This document shows positions 1 to 8,316 of a stretch of DNA of 64,000 bases, piece after piece. The notes beneath the pieces were generated by a model. The model saw nothing but the letters and a program-made list of their open reading frames with translations, ran no database searches and was not told where the DNA came from. Origin of the DNA: a virus. The stretch covers positions 1-64,000 of the IMG/VR virus record IMGVR_UViG_3300014819_000001, one strand, 5' to 3'. Position numbers and translations under genes: made by a program. Each line of letters opens with the position of its first letter. The stretch's first letter is position 1.

Positions 1-1480
1 GGCCACCAGCCCATTTTTTCCATTCACTAAGTATTATCCTCCATACACCAGGATAACTTCCGCTAGCGGCATCTTCAATCATTAGTTCAAGATATTTACG
101 ACCATCAGCATGATAAAATAAAGGCCCGCAGAAGAAATTACATTCCCAATCTTTTTTACCATATTGTCCAAACACATCGGCTTTGACATTCGCACTGGCT
201 AGATCAGTGGTTGCTGATACTCCTTCATCCTCCGCCCAAACTTTTAATTTTACATCAGGGTAAAGACTGTTGAAGGCTTGTTTTACAACTCGAGCCATAT
301 ATCTTGAGGCCTTGGGAGACCAAACATCCATAAGTTTGCTTTCCCATTCTGGACCTGACTCTTGATTAGTGGCCTGTGGGTTCGGACCATCGGCAAAGTT
401 TTCAGTTAATTTAGGTTCTTGGGTTCGTAATTTATAGGCAAGTTTACGGAAAATTTGGTTTTCAATTGCACGTACTCTGTCTATACTGACACCAAACTCA
501 GCAGCTATTTCATCAAGAGTTAGATCATCAAAATATCTAAGTTTTATTAGAAGTTTTTCTCTATCGGAAAAATTGTCTATATGCTGTAGTAGTTTTTTTA
601 TATCAATTTGATCAGTATTCAATTCATAAGATCCTGAATCACGATTCGTGTATCTTCTAGCATTATCAACTGGATCAGGTTCTAGAGTTGGCATTCTTTT
701 TCCTCTATAAGTAGGACCATCATACCTATATTTGGAAATCTGTTGATTAGGATGAGCTTCAGTTAGTTTGGTCAAGTCTAACATTTGACGCAGACCAGGC
801 TTGATAGTGGTGGCTCTCAACTTTTTAGTATCTATTTCTTGATCCTGATATCCTTGGATCTTACTGATATTATTAACCACCCACTGCCATGCTTCTTCAT
901 CTGATTTAGCATGAAGTTTTATACTAGGCAAGTTAGGATCTTCTATGTGATAAACATAAAGTATAGGCTTGAACGCACTGTGTTGTGGTTTATTCACATC
1001 TTTATATTGTTTAGGAGCAGGACCTTTGGCTATGACAAAATTAAAATCAAGAGCATCAAGATAATCTATATAACGCTTCTGCATCTCATCGTAGGGAACC
1101 ACATGCCATCCAAACTTGGCTGCTACACGCTTACTTATTGTATCATACATACGAGCACGACTGGGTTCTTTGGCTGTGAATATAATAGTTTCTACATTAT
1201 CTTCCATGTCTCTAACATAGTCTGTTATAGCATTGATCACTGTGGCAAATATTACACTGACATTGCCTCTACCAGTTAGATTAAAATCATCATTTAGCGA
1301 GAAGAAAACCTCAGCAACACCATCACCTACTTCAGTAAATTTTATGCGTAAAACATCGCTTGGATGTCCAGGACGAGCAGGTAGCACAGCTTTGGCTTGT
1401 TGTTCTTCACCATAGCCATCCCACTCTAATTCTAATGGTTCAGTATTGAATAACTCTGTGATAAACTCTCGCGATCTCAT
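1..1480 (-). CDS. Predicted virion protein with sigma-70 region 4 helix-turn-helix (partial, runs off left edge)
   Basis: An uninterrupted minus-strand frame runs from ATG at 1480 to the window edge, giving 493 residues with no stop, so the C-terminus is missing. Residues about 304-350 (FSDREKLLIKLRYFDDLTLD, then EIAAEFGVSIDRVRAIENQI) match the sigma-70 region 4.2 fold, with the usual LTLDEIA, FGVS and RxRxIE signatures. The rest is not recognised. The start overlaps the stop of the upstream gene as ATGA, so the two are translationally coupled. The N-terminus, MRSREFITE, resembles a T4-type capsid-targeting sequence with an I-T-E cleavage site. The role is inferred: a packaged or structural protein that might also touch host RNA polymerase. 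The sigma-4-like domain is the firm part. Confidence 0.75.
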   Translation of the reverse strand, partial: MRSREFITELFNTEPLELEWDGYGEEQQAKAVLPARPGHPSDVLRIKFTEVGDGVAEVFFSLNDDFNLTGRGNVSVIFATVINAITDYVRDMEDNVETIIFTAKEPSRARMYDTISKRVAAKFGWHVVPYDEMQKRYIDYLDALDFNFVIAKGPAPKQYKDVNKPQHSAFKPILYVYHIEDPNLPSIKLHAKSDEEAWQWVVNNISKIQGYQDQEIDTKKLRATTIKPGLRQMLDLTKLTEAHPNQQISKYRYDGPTYRGKRMPTLEPDPVDNARRYTNRDSGSYELNTDQIDIKKLLQHIDNFSDREKLLIKLRYFDDLTLDEIAAEFGVSIDRVRAIENQIFRKLAYKLRTQEPKLTENFADGPNPQATNQESGPEWESKLMDVWSPKASRYMARVVKQAFNSLYPDVKLKVWAEDEGVSATTDLASANVKADVFGQYGKKDWECNFFCGPLFYHADGRKYLELMIEDAASGSYPGVWRIILSEWKKWAGG

Positions 1481-2343
1481 TGCTTGGGACTCCACTTGGC
1501 TTTCAATTTATTTACTAAATCCACCACTGTATTCATTCTATTGGCCTGCATATAGTTAATGATCTTAACTACATCACCACGATCTTGGCTGTTGGGCTTT
1601 CTTGAATTACTCATATCCACACTTAATATTTCTGCATTGAGTGAAGGATCTCTATAGGCCACATTATAACGTAGCTTATCCGCTTCTGGGCTGAGTTGGC
1701 TTTGGTTTTTGGCCTTGATAAGTTCAATCCAAGGCAGTAAGGATCTATCCTCACGTTTTACAGGATAGGTTATTCCAGTTCTTTCTTGTCCAACTAGAAT
1801 ACTAACATCGCCCTGTAGCCTATCATTACCTTGACGCCAGGCCTTGTCATCAGTAAAAAACCTAGTAGGGATGCCCTGTGTCTTACCCATTAATAATAAC
1901 TTTCTGGCCCTAGCCTTGATCTCGGGAAATATTTTTTCTTTAGCATCTACCCATACATCCATACTGACTATGGCAGCAGGTATGGTATTGTCTTTACTGA
2001 ATATACGATCTTCTGCTTCGCTGACCCTACCATGTAGATCATCGGGGCTTCTTCGCTTATAGTAATCGACTGGCCCGCCTGGATACCTTTTGTTATAGTA
2101 GTCACCATCTAATTCAAATAACACAGCGTCACCACTTACACCAGTATGGTATCCACCAAATCTTGTTCTTGTGGTGCTGAGGAAATAGGGATAGCCTTTT
2201 GGGGCATAGTGTGATTCTGCATCGTCACCCACAGTGCTGGCCAGTTCAAACTCACCACTCGTTAATATTTTTAAGGCAATATGAACTCTCGTATAGTGAA
2301 ATATACGACTACTTACGGCTTCATAAATTTCAATATATCTCAC
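1477..2343 (-). CDS. ADP-ribosyltransferase-like hypothetical protein with capsid-targeting-like N-terminus
   Basis: 288 residues. The N-terminal part reads IFHYTRVHIALKILTSGEFE, then a YPYFLSTTR segment, and later EAEDRIFSKDNTIP. This order (FHYT, hydrophobic helix, FLSTTR, acidic-rich E-x-E before an IP-strand) is reminiscent of ADP-ribosyltransferase folds such as DarT or Tpt1-like enzymes, but no diagnostic triad can be assigned with certainty. The first residues, MRYIEIYEA, fit the M[KR]xxE[FIL] pattern with an I-Y-E site. T4 packages an ADP-ribosyltransferase (Alt) in the same way, which makes the comparison attractive. The gene lies between a metalloprotease and the sigma-4-like gene and overlaps the latter by ATGA. 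The enzymatic call is tentative. Confidence 0.55.
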   Translation of the reverse strand: MRYIEIYEAVSSRIFHYTRVHIALKILTSGEFELASTVGDDAESHYAPKGYPYFLSTTRTRFGGYHTGVSGDAVLFELDGDYYNKRYPGGPVDYYKRRSPDDLHGRVSEAEDRIFSKDNTIPAAIVSMDVWVDAKEKIFPEIKARARKLLLMGKTQGIPTRFFTDDKAWRQGNDRLQGDVSILVGQERTGITYPVKREDRSLLPWIELIKAKNQSQLSPEADKLRYNVAYRDPSLNAEILSVDMSNSRKPNSQDRGDVVKIINYMQANRMNTVVDLVNKLKAKWSPKQ

Positions 2344-2352
2344 TATTCTATG

Positions 2353-2943
2353 CTATTCCGCTGGTTCTTTAAGATTTTTTATATGCGTATAGACTTTATC
2401 TAATTGTTCTTGATCGAGATCGTCTAAATGCTCTTTGCCTGTTAGTCGTTTGGTCATGCGTAGGAAACTGGGTTCGTCATCCCATGGTATACCTTTACGA
2501 TCTGCCAAGTCATGTATCATATTCTTTGTAGTTGATTCGGCTAGTAGAGCAGCATGTTGAAATAGTTCTGGATTCATCTTACCCCATAGTCTCATTATAA
2601 CTGCTGCTTTGGCATTGGCTTCGTTTTCATGTTCGCTACCATCTTCACCACTGTCTGATCTGAGTACGCCCATGGTGTCTTGTTTATAATGTACTAGTTC
2701 GTGTGCTAAGGTGCGTAGTACATCCATTATGTGTCGATTGCCTACATTGAGCTCAATACGCCCGCCCATATATCCACCAAAACTACGACGTGAAGCAGCC
2801 AGTTTTGGATCTGTGTGTAGTTTGATATTAGGTAAAGAATCTAATCCGATACGACGACTGGCAAACTTTAGAAAGTTTTGTATTATTTCTTTTGTAGCAC
2901 TATCTATATTAGACTTTTTTTCTTTAAGCTCGGTAAACTTCAT
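2353..2943 (-). CDS. Zinc metalloprotease-like protein (HELVH motif)
   Basis: 196 residues. Residues near 84-90 (TLAHELVHYKQ) carry the HExxH zinc-binding/catalytic motif of gluzincin or SprT-like peptidases. About 18 residues later GSEHENEANAKA offers a third acidic ligand. The preceding segment GGYMGGRIELNV looks like the edge strand that usually leads into the active-site helix. The protein begins MKFTELKE, again a possible capsid-targeting peptide with an L-K-E site. Its ATG overlaps the stop of the Cys-rich gene upstream (ATGA). Substrate unknown: it could process virion proteins or act on host proteins after injection. Confidence 0.7.
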   Translation of the reverse strand: MKFTELKEKKSNIDSATKEIIQNFLKFASRRIGLDSLPNIKLHTDPKLAASRRSFGGYMGGRIELNVGNRHIMDVLRTLAHELVHYKQDTMGVLRSDSGEDGSEHENEANAKAAVIMRLWGKMNPELFQHAALLAESTTKNMIHDLADRKGIPWDDEPSFLRMTKRLTGKEHLDDLDQEQLDKVYTHIKNLKEPAE

Positions 2944-3101
2944 AGGAACCTTTTATGTTTGTTTTGTTCAATATACTCTTGATGTCGACGAGCTCTACAA
3001 TTATCACAATCACATACAGTACATTCACAATCGCGACATTTTTCTTTGCTGCAATGATGTGCGTGTCCACATGTATGGCAGGGAGTAAACAAGCGTTTCA
3101 T
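2940..3101 (-). CDS. Small cysteine-rich protein, probable zinc binder
   Basis: 53 residues when started at 3101, where GGAGG sits 4 nt upstream of ATG. An in-frame ATG at 3143 lacks a ribosome site. The protein contains eight cysteines and several histidines arranged as CHTCGHAHHC, CRDCEC and CDCDNC, typical of a zinc ribbon or knuckle. No family name can be given. It is translationally coupled (ATGA) to the metalloprotease gene that follows. Confidence 0.6.
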   Translation of the reverse strand: MKRLFTPCHTCGHAHHCSKEKCRDCECTVCDCDNCRARRHQEYIEQNKHKRFL

Positions 3102-3145
3102 TTCCCCTCCATCTAGTAAATCCATAAAAGTAAAATTTGTCATTT

Positions 3146-4162
3146 TTAAGATAACTCTTTAATAGTAAAGGCGAACCATACGTCCAGTTCAGTGCCATTA
3201 TCCACACGCTTCATACATAGTGTCAGCATATTTGGTGTGGCTCCTCCGTATAGACTTGCTGGTCCTTCATCGCCACTGGAGTTTTTACCAATGATGATAC
3301 CACTGTGTCGCATATGGGTTCCTGTTGGTACTGTGAATGTGTTGCCTTGATTGCTGGAGTATTGATCCTGATAGATTCTATACTGTATCTTTGTACCAAG
3401 ATTGGTCCACGCAGGTATGGCTGCTCCTGATATCGTCAGCGGGCCTTCATACCATTCATATATGATAGTGCTTTGGTTGGCGTTGTTATTGCCGATTTCG
3501 TATTCTATGATTTTAATAATATCTGCTGTGGTAGTGCCTGTGTCTTTAACACGAACGCTGACCACTGGTCTCATGGTATCATCCATTACCCATCCACGAT
3601 GCACTGCGGCGGCGTGATTATTAAAGGAAAAGTTTAATCCGGCGTCTTCATTAACTATTACACTAACTACATCTGTTATACTAGTATTGACTGTACCTGT
3701 TATTGCTATAGGATTTCCTAAATCATTTTTAATTTCAACTTCTGGTATTGTACCAATATTCACTGTACCGCTTACTGGCTGTGTTGTTGGCCAAAATGTA
3801 CCAGTAACTGCTTGACTAGCAGGAAAGTTGGACACTGATACTGAACCATCTACAGTAAGACTACTACCATTGTCTGTTACCGCTAAAGGTTGATTTACTG
3901 TAACTGTACCACCTACAGGCATATACGGTACATTTAATACACCACTGGTTCCTATTTCTGTAATATGAGTGTGAATCGGGTCTTCGGGTGTTGAATTGAC
4001 TGTGACTGTTCCTGGAACATTGACATTTCCTGTTATTACAACATCTCCATCAAAAGTACTGTTTACTCTAATTTCAGGTTTGCCATCATTTCTATATTGC
4101 ATGGATTGAGTAAGATCATTTAATCTATAATCTTTACTATCGTGTTCATAATCACTGGACAT
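3146..4162 (-). CDS. Phage structural protein with repetitive beta-rich N-terminal half (tail fibre/decoration type)
   Basis: 338 residues. The N-terminal half is a run of short beta repeats rich in V, T, G and N (VITGNVNVPGTVTVN, VSVSNFPASQAVTG, QPVSGTVNIG), the NFPxxQxVSGT pattern common in phage tail and adhesion proteins. The C-terminal half (from about residue 170) is a globular beta-rich domain with YGGATPNMLTLCMKR near the end. There are no enzymatic motifs. It lies 2 nt upstream of the small structural-looking gene at 4164 in the same direction. Probably a virion surface protein; the exact part of the virion cannot be told. Confidence 0.65.
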   Translation of the reverse strand: MSSDYEHDSKDYRLNDLTQSMQYRNDGKPEIRVNSTFDGDVVITGNVNVPGTVTVNSTPEDPIHTHITEIGTSGVLNVPYMPVGGTVTVNQPLAVTDNGSSLTVDGSVSVSNFPASQAVTGTFWPTTQPVSGTVNIGTIPEVEIKNDLGNPIAITGTVNTSITDVVSVIVNEDAGLNFSFNNHAAAVHRGWVMDDTMRPVVSVRVKDTGTTTADIIKIIEYEIGNNNANQSTIIYEWYEGPLTISGAAIPAWTNLGTKIQYRIYQDQYSSNQGNTFTVPTGTHMRHSGIIIGKNSSGDEGPASLYGGATPNMLTLCMKRVDNGTELDVWFAFTIKELS

Positions 4163-4163
4163 T

Positions 4164-4373
4164 TTAATCTCCTATCCATGGTCTACCATCTTGTAGTCCA
4201 CCTATATTAGGATTATCTACAATATTGTTATCATCATATTTGGTAGGTAATAGATTGATATCATACGTGGTTCTAGGATAGCCCTGTGCGATTCTACGTT
4301 GAGCAGCCAAGTTTAACTTAGCGATTTGACGCTGTTCTTTAGTGGGTAGTGTGCTGATTCCGTTTTGAGCCAT
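4164..4373 (-). CDS. Small hypothetical virion-associated protein
   Basis: 69 residues, polar, with a Pro/Asp/Asn-rich tail (INLLPTKYDDNNIVDN, GLQDGRPWIGD). A good ribosome site (ACGGAG) precedes ATG at 4373. The upstream palindrome at 4388-4409 supplies a GATAAATA late-promoter octamer on this strand. It is the first gene of the minus-strand run down to 1 and sits next to a structural protein. Not recognised. Confidence 0.55.
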   Translation of the reverse strand: MAQNGISTLPTKEQRQIAKLNLAAQRRIAQGYPRTTYDINLLPTKYDDNNIVDNPNIGGLQDGRPWIGD

Positions 4374-4387
4374 AGTTACTCCGTTTT

Positions 4388-4409
4388 GAATATTTATCGA
4401 TAAATATTC
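4388..4409. promoter_or_regulatory. 22-bp perfect palindrome forming divergent T4-type late promoters
   Basis: The sequence from 4388 to 4409 is its own reverse complement and contains GATAAATA on both strands (4399-4406 plus, 4391-4398 minus). This octamer matches the T4 late-promoter -10 element (TATAAATA) in six or seven positions. The plus copy ends 8 nt before hemA and the minus copy 17 nt before the gene starting at 4373, so both genes should be late and co-regulated. Confidence 0.6.
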
Positions 4410-4414
4410 ATACT

Positions 4415-5611
4415 ATGATAGATAAAATTCACTTCAAACGCTTAATCGGCGATCTCAAAGATTCGGGCAAATATCGTGTGTTCAACAATATAGTCCGTGA
4501 AAAAGGTAGTTTTCCGAACGCAATTTGGTATGGTCCATACGCAATCAAGAACATCGTTAACTGGTGCTCTAACGATTACCTCGGAATGGGTCAGCACAAA
4601 GTTGTCATAGACGCAATGCACACTGCACTAGATCAAACTGGTTCAGGGTCAGGTGGTACTAGAAACATCGGCGGGACCAGTACTTATCACGTTGCTTTGG
4701 AAACAGAACTAGCATTCCTACATCGTAAGGATCGTGCTTTATTATTCAGCAGTGCTTATGTGGCTAATGAATGGAGCCTTATAGCATTGAGTAAAATTGT
4801 ACCTAATATACACTTTGTCAGCGACAGTAAAAACCACAATAGTCTAATAGTAGGTATAAGTCATAGTAAGGCTCCAAAGAGTGTGTTTACTCATAATGAT
4901 ATGGAAAATCTTGAAAGCATATTAAAATCAGTTAGAGATGCTGGAGAGACTCCTTGCGTAGTGTTTGAGAGCGTTTATAGTATGGATGGCGATGTTAGCA
5001 CTATGGTAGAAATTTGTGACCTTGCTGACAAATATGAAGCCATTACCTATATTGATGAAGTACATGCAGTTGGCCTATACGGTGAACGCGGTGCAGGTAA
5101 ATTAGAAGAACTTAAACTACAACATCGTGTGGACATTGTAAATGGTACATTGGGCAAGGCCTATGGTGTACAGGGTGGATATATAGCAGCAGATCAAGAA
5201 GTGGTAGATGCTATACGCAGTATAAGTCATGGCTTTATTTTTACAACATCAATGAGTCCTGTTAGTTGTGCTGGTGCATTATCAGCAGTTAAGTATCTTA
5301 AAGAACATAATGAAATAAGAGAAAAGCATCAGGAGCGTGCCAATAGACTAAAAACATTATTAAAACAAAATAATCTTCCACTTATGAATACTAGCACACA
5401 TATTGTGCCTTTACTCGTAGGTAATGCTGTTCGTGCTAAGGCCATGAGCGATGCCCTATTGGAAGATCATAACATATATGTTCAGCCCATAAATTATCCT
5501 ACAGTGGCAGTAGGCACAGAGAGACTACGTTTTGCTCCAACTCCATATCATGATGATGGTATGATGGAGAAGTTAATTATTGGATTGAAGGATGTGTTTA
5601 TTCGGATCTAA
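4415..5611 (+). CDS. hemA: 5-aminolevulinate synthase (ALAS)
   Basis: 398 residues, the normal length for bacterial ALAS, a PLP enzyme that condenses glycine and succinyl-CoA to 5-aminolevulinate, the first step of the Shemin (C4) heme pathway. Visible signatures are [10 protein letters not shown], the glycine-rich [25 protein letters not shown] (cofactor-stacking His about 141), YIDEVHAVG (Asp214, His217) and NGTLGKAYG with the Schiff-base Lys248. GGTRNI followed by a YH and [12 protein letters not shown] favour ALAS over the related 2-amino-3-ketobutyrate ligase or BioF. Apparently complete and intact. It is the only plus-strand gene in a minus-strand stretch, has its own late-type promoter, and overlaps dps convergently by 14 nt. 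A second heme gene, hemF, lies at 43.2-44.1 kb. Phage-borne ALAS genes have been reported from aquatic viromes. Confidence 0.92.
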   Translation: MIDKIHFKRLIGDLKDSGKYRVFNNIVREKGSFPNAIWYGPYAIKNIVNWCSNDYLGMGQHKVVIDAMHTALDQTGSGSGGTRNIGGTSTYHVALETELAFLHRKDRALLFSSAYVANEWSLIALSKIVPNIHFVSDSKNHNSLIVGISHSKAPKSVFTHNDMENLESILKSVRDAGETPCVVFESVYSMDGDVSTMVEICDLADKYEAITYIDEVHAVGLYGERGAGKLEELKLQHRVDIVNGTLGKAYGVQGGYIAADQEVVDAIRSISHGFIFTTSMSPVSCAGALSAVKYLKEHNEIREKHQERANRLKTLLKQNNLPLMNTSTHIVPLLVGNAVRAKAMSDALLEDHNIYVQPINYPTVAVGTERLRFAPTPYHDDGMMEKLIIGLKDVFIRI

Positions 5612-6041
5612 GACTTGCACGTAGCATCCAGCGATGTTTGCTATGTGCATCAACCCTTTCAGCAATAAAATTACTAAAGCCATACTCGTTATGGCTTTCG
5701 CTTGTTTGAAACACCATTTTAAGTAATTTAATTAATTTTTCATTATCTTCTAATAACATTGCTACCATTTGTTCTTTAGGTAGTATGCTAGTTTCATCTT
5801 CAATAGTGGTCAACATATTAAATCTTGCTAGACTGGCGGGTACATAAGTTCCCATAGCACGTATTTTTTCAGCAAAGTCATCTATACTAGCATATACTTC
5901 TTCGTATATTTTACCAAACAAATCATGGTATTCTAAAAAGTCTGGGCCCTCTACATTCCAATGAAAGTTATGAGCCTTTAGATAAAAACTAAAGGTGCTG
6001 GCAAATGCTACTTTGGCGGCCTTGTGCAGTTGTTCCATCAT
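5598..6041 (-). CDS. dps: Dps-like ferritin-fold DNA-protection/iron-storage protein
   Basis: 147 residues from ATG at 6041; a GTG at 6047 is also in frame. The Dps ferroxidase signature is clear: [20 protein letters not shown] followed by [11 protein letters not shown], giving the H-x-x-H-W and D-x-x-x-E ligand pattern shared between subunits of the dodecamer. Dps oxidises Fe(II) with peroxide, stores iron and shields DNA. The short tail after the fourth helix lacks a long Lys-rich DNA-binding extension. The start overlaps the stop of the nuclease gene upstream (ATGA). Sitting next to hemA it suggests an iron/heme-related function, which is inference. Confidence 0.88.
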   Translation of the reverse strand: MMEQLHKAAKVAFASTFSFYLKAHNFHWNVEGPDFLEYHDLFGKIYEEVYASIDDFAEKIRAMGTYVPASLARFNMLTTIEDETSILPKEQMVAMLLEDNEKLIKLLKMVFQTSESHNEYGFSNFIAERVDAHSKHRWMLRASLRSE

Positions 6042-6475
6042 TGACACCAGCTGGTCTTGGCTTCTCCGTAATATTCACGGGCGAACCCATTCTTGATAAG
6101 TTCAGCTCGTAGGCTAACTCCGTTTAGAATCATATCACCTAATACTCGGCCACCGTATTTGTCCCAGCCATATAGTATGACCTGATGCTTTTGTGTACTG
6201 GCCACGGCCTTTTTAGTGAACTCTGTGGCTGCTAGTCCACGTTGTTTTTCTGATTCACATTTGGCGAGATAATTCTTCTCTGGCGTATCCACACCGTAAA
6301 TACGAACTGCTAGTTCTGGCTTTAATGGTGATGGAAGGAATGGAGCAGCAATAACTACTGTGTCACCATCGCTTACTCTGACGATTTGTGCATCATATGT
6401 AACGCCCTGTGGTTGTTTTTGTGCATAGGCCACGCTAATGAATAATAGTGTTAATAATGTTATAATAGTTTTCAT
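6038..6475 (-). CDS. Secreted staphylococcal-nuclease-like (SNase) protein
   Basis: 145 residues. The N-terminus (MKTIITLLTLLFISVAYAQ) is a typical signal peptide with likely cleavage after AYA. The mature part is an SNase/thermonuclease OB-fold: VSDGDTVVI, AVRIYGVDTPE (catalytic Arg and Asp), then YGWDKYGGRVLGDMILNG and the ending ELIKNGFAREYYG. It would be exported to the periplasm and cut nucleic acids in a calcium-dependent manner. An AATAAATA octamer at 6483-6490 (minus) lies 7 nt upstream of the ATG. Confidence 0.82.
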   Translation of the reverse strand: MKTIITLLTLLFISVAYAQKQPQGVTYDAQIVRVSDGDTVVIAAPFLPSPLKPELAVRIYGVDTPEKNYLAKCESEKQRGLAATEFTKKAVASTQKHQVILYGWDKYGGRVLGDMILNGVSLRAELIKNGFAREYYGEAKTSWCQ

Positions 6476-6488
6476 AGTATAATATTTA

Positions 6489-6908
6489 TTAAAAATTGTT
6501 ATTGAACCATCCCACTTTCTTACCTTCTGCTATGCGACGATCATGCTCTTCTGGTGTACTGGGCCAACGCCAAGCCCATATGGCCACACATAACATGAAT
6601 ATAGCAGTATATATTATGCCACGAGCAGGTACCCCACCAGTGTACATCAGTATTAGGCTAACACTCATACTAGCCAGCATGAAGAATTTAAGTTTCAATG
6701 GGAACACACGTTTGGTATTCCAATCGTTTAAGAATTTACCGAATATACGATGATTCATTATCCAGTTATACAAGCGTGGACTACTCTTGGCAAAGCAATA
6801 GGCAGCAAATACAATAAACGGACTATAGGGTAATCCTGGAAGGATAACACCCAAGTAAGCTACTCCTAGGCTCATAAAGCCCAATCCCATCCAAAGATAC
6901 CTTTTCAT
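6489..6908 (-). CDS. DUF454 (YbaN-family) inner-membrane protein
   Basis: 139 residues from ATG at 6908, which overlaps the stop of the radical SAM gene as ATGA and has GGGGA upstream. The family pattern is clear: LGVAYLGVILPGLPYSPFIV, then AAYCFAKSSPRLYNW and HRIFGKFLNDW, with three to four hydrophobic segments. DUF454 proteins are small inner-membrane proteins of unknown function, mostly bacterial. Its presence in a phage suggests a captured host gene. Confidence 0.75.
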   Translation of the reverse strand: MKRYLWMGLGFMSLGVAYLGVILPGLPYSPFIVFAAYCFAKSSPRLYNWIMNHRIFGKFLNDWNTKRVFPLKLKFFMLASMSVSLILMYTGGVPARGIIYTAIFMLCVAIWAWRWPSTPEEHDRRIAEGKKVGWFNNNF

Positions 6909-7774
6909 AATCTTCCCCAACTATTTTTACTTTTACGAGCCTGTAGATCAAATCCATTAGCACATAAATATTTTTGACACATTATTGGATCTGTAGGCCA
7001 ATTAATATCATTAGCAAAAACATTACCAATCTCTCCTCCTTGACTACACCATCCTCTATATACATTACCAAATTTATCTATAACAATTTGGTCTATGCCT
7101 GCCCAGCACATATGACCATGATATTCATTTAACTTATGTATCTTTATATGCTCAATTTGTTGTTCTATTTGATTATCTTCTACGTGTTTATCTTTATAGT
7201 AAAAATTTAATTGTTGTTCTGAATATTCATAATATTGATTATTACCTTTGGTAAAGTTTTTGTAAAGTAATTGTATTTCACAATTATAACCTTTATCTTC
7301 CAAAAGGTTTTTAACCTTAATAATATCGTCCCAATATTTTGGTGTTATAGGCAATTTAATATAAGTTTTAACATTTTTTTCTTTTAAAGTTTCAAGTACA
7401 AAAAACAAGTGTTCTTTTTGTAAAATTTGTTGATGATAACTTATAGTAACAAGATCAAAAAATTCTCCGTATTTGTTCCACCATGAAATCTCTCTTGAAC
7501 CATTTGTATCTATAGATATTTTTTTATTTTTATCTCTAGTAATATTATTAAGTGCCCAATCTAAACCTTTATAGGTTGTAGGCTCACCTCCCAATAGACT
7601 CATTTCAAATGAGTCAAATTTTGTATAGATAGTATCAAAGGCTCTTACAAATATTTGAGGATCAGGTAGAGTGATACTGCCCGACTTTAATATGTCTGGA
7701 CAGTACTCACAATTAAAATTACAATGATTTGTAAAATTCCATTGTATTCTTATTGGTTGATGTAATTCAGCCAA
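6905..7774 (-). CDS. Radical SAM enzyme with SPASM-like C-terminal cysteines
   Basis: 289 residues, starting at TTG 7774 since no nearby ATG exists. Residues 17-24 (HCNFNCEYC) give the CxxxCxxC site for the SAM-binding 4Fe-4S cluster, and SLLGGEPT about residue 60 is the GGE motif that binds the SAM amino group. Cysteines in the last third (HMCWAGIDQIVIDKFGNVYR, then GWCSQGGEIGN and CQKYLCANG) are spaced like an auxiliary SPASM cluster, found in enzymes that modify peptides or proteins. It overlaps the HNH gene by 25 nt and DUF454 by 4 nt. No precursor peptide was seen next to it. Substrate unknown. Confidence 0.8.
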   Translation of the reverse strand: MAELHQPIRIQWNFTNHCNFNCEYCPDILKSGSITLPDPQIFVRAFDTIYTKFDSFEMSLLGGEPTTYKGLDWALNNITRDKNKKISIDTNGSREISWWNKYGEFFDLVTISYHQQILQKEHLFFVLETLKEKNVKTYIKLPITPKYWDDIIKVKNLLEDKGYNCEIQLLYKNFTKGNNQYYEYSEQQLNFYYKDKHVEDNQIEQQIEHIKIHKLNEYHGHMCWAGIDQIVIDKFGNVYRGWCSQGGEIGNVFANDINWPTDPIMCQKYLCANGFDLQARKSKNSWGRL

Positions 7775-8262
7775 TTTGGATGCCTAACATTGAATGGTAT
7801 ATTCCTTCTTTTATTTACCAACTCAAAGTAAGCAGGTTTGTATGGCTTAATCTTTGGCTTCATCCTAGTATCACTACCCTTAGCTGCATTACAGGGCGTA
7901 CAGGCTGTGACTGTATTATCAAATACAGTACGTCCACCTTGACTCACTGGCTGTACATGATCCAATGTACAATCCTTTTTCTGTAGGCTTTTACCACAAT
8001 ATTGACAAACATAATTGTCCCGTAAGAATACATTGCCCTTGCTGAAACGAACAGTTTGTTTGGGTTTCATGTATTCTCTCAACATGATAATACTGGGTAC
8101 AAAAGTTTTCCAATTCACACTGCGTACGATCCAGTTGTCATGCCACTCAATCACACTGGCCTTATCTAGTACCATATAGCGTATTGACTCCTGCCAGTTA
8201 ATAGTACTGAGTGGGAGATAGTTTAAGGGTAATCCATCTGCGTTTAATACTAGTGTGTCCAT
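7750..8262 (-). CDS. HNH endonuclease
   Basis: 170 residues. An 85-residue N-terminal domain of the kind seen in free-standing HNH proteins (VLNADGLPLNYLPLSTINWQ) precedes the nuclease core: YVCQYCGKSL, then CTLDHVQPVSQGG, then NTVTACTPCNAAKG. The two CxxC pairs bind a structural zinc, and DHV plus the Asn supply the catalytic HNH residues. The family can be homing or DNA-packaging related; here it is not adjacent to a terminase in view. A gap of 54 nt separates it from the AlgH-like gene upstream. Confidence 0.82.
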   Translation of the reverse strand: MDTLVLNADGLPLNYLPLSTINWQESIRYMVLDKASVIEWHDNWIVRSVNWKTFVPSIIMLREYMKPKQTVRFSKGNVFLRDNYVCQYCGKSLQKKDCTLDHVQPVSQGGRTVFDNTVTACTPCNAAKGSDTRMKPKIKPYKPAYFELVNKRRNIPFNVRHPNWLNYINQ

Positions 8263-8316
8263 TTTGCATACTCAAAAATTTTTTGACTGTTCTACTATAC
8301 TACCAAAACTAAATTA

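Noticed and set aside
911-1415. Two plus-strand open frames
   Set aside because: They are antisense to the continuous minus-strand frame 1-1480, which has a recognisable sigma region 4, coupling with its neighbour and normal codon use.
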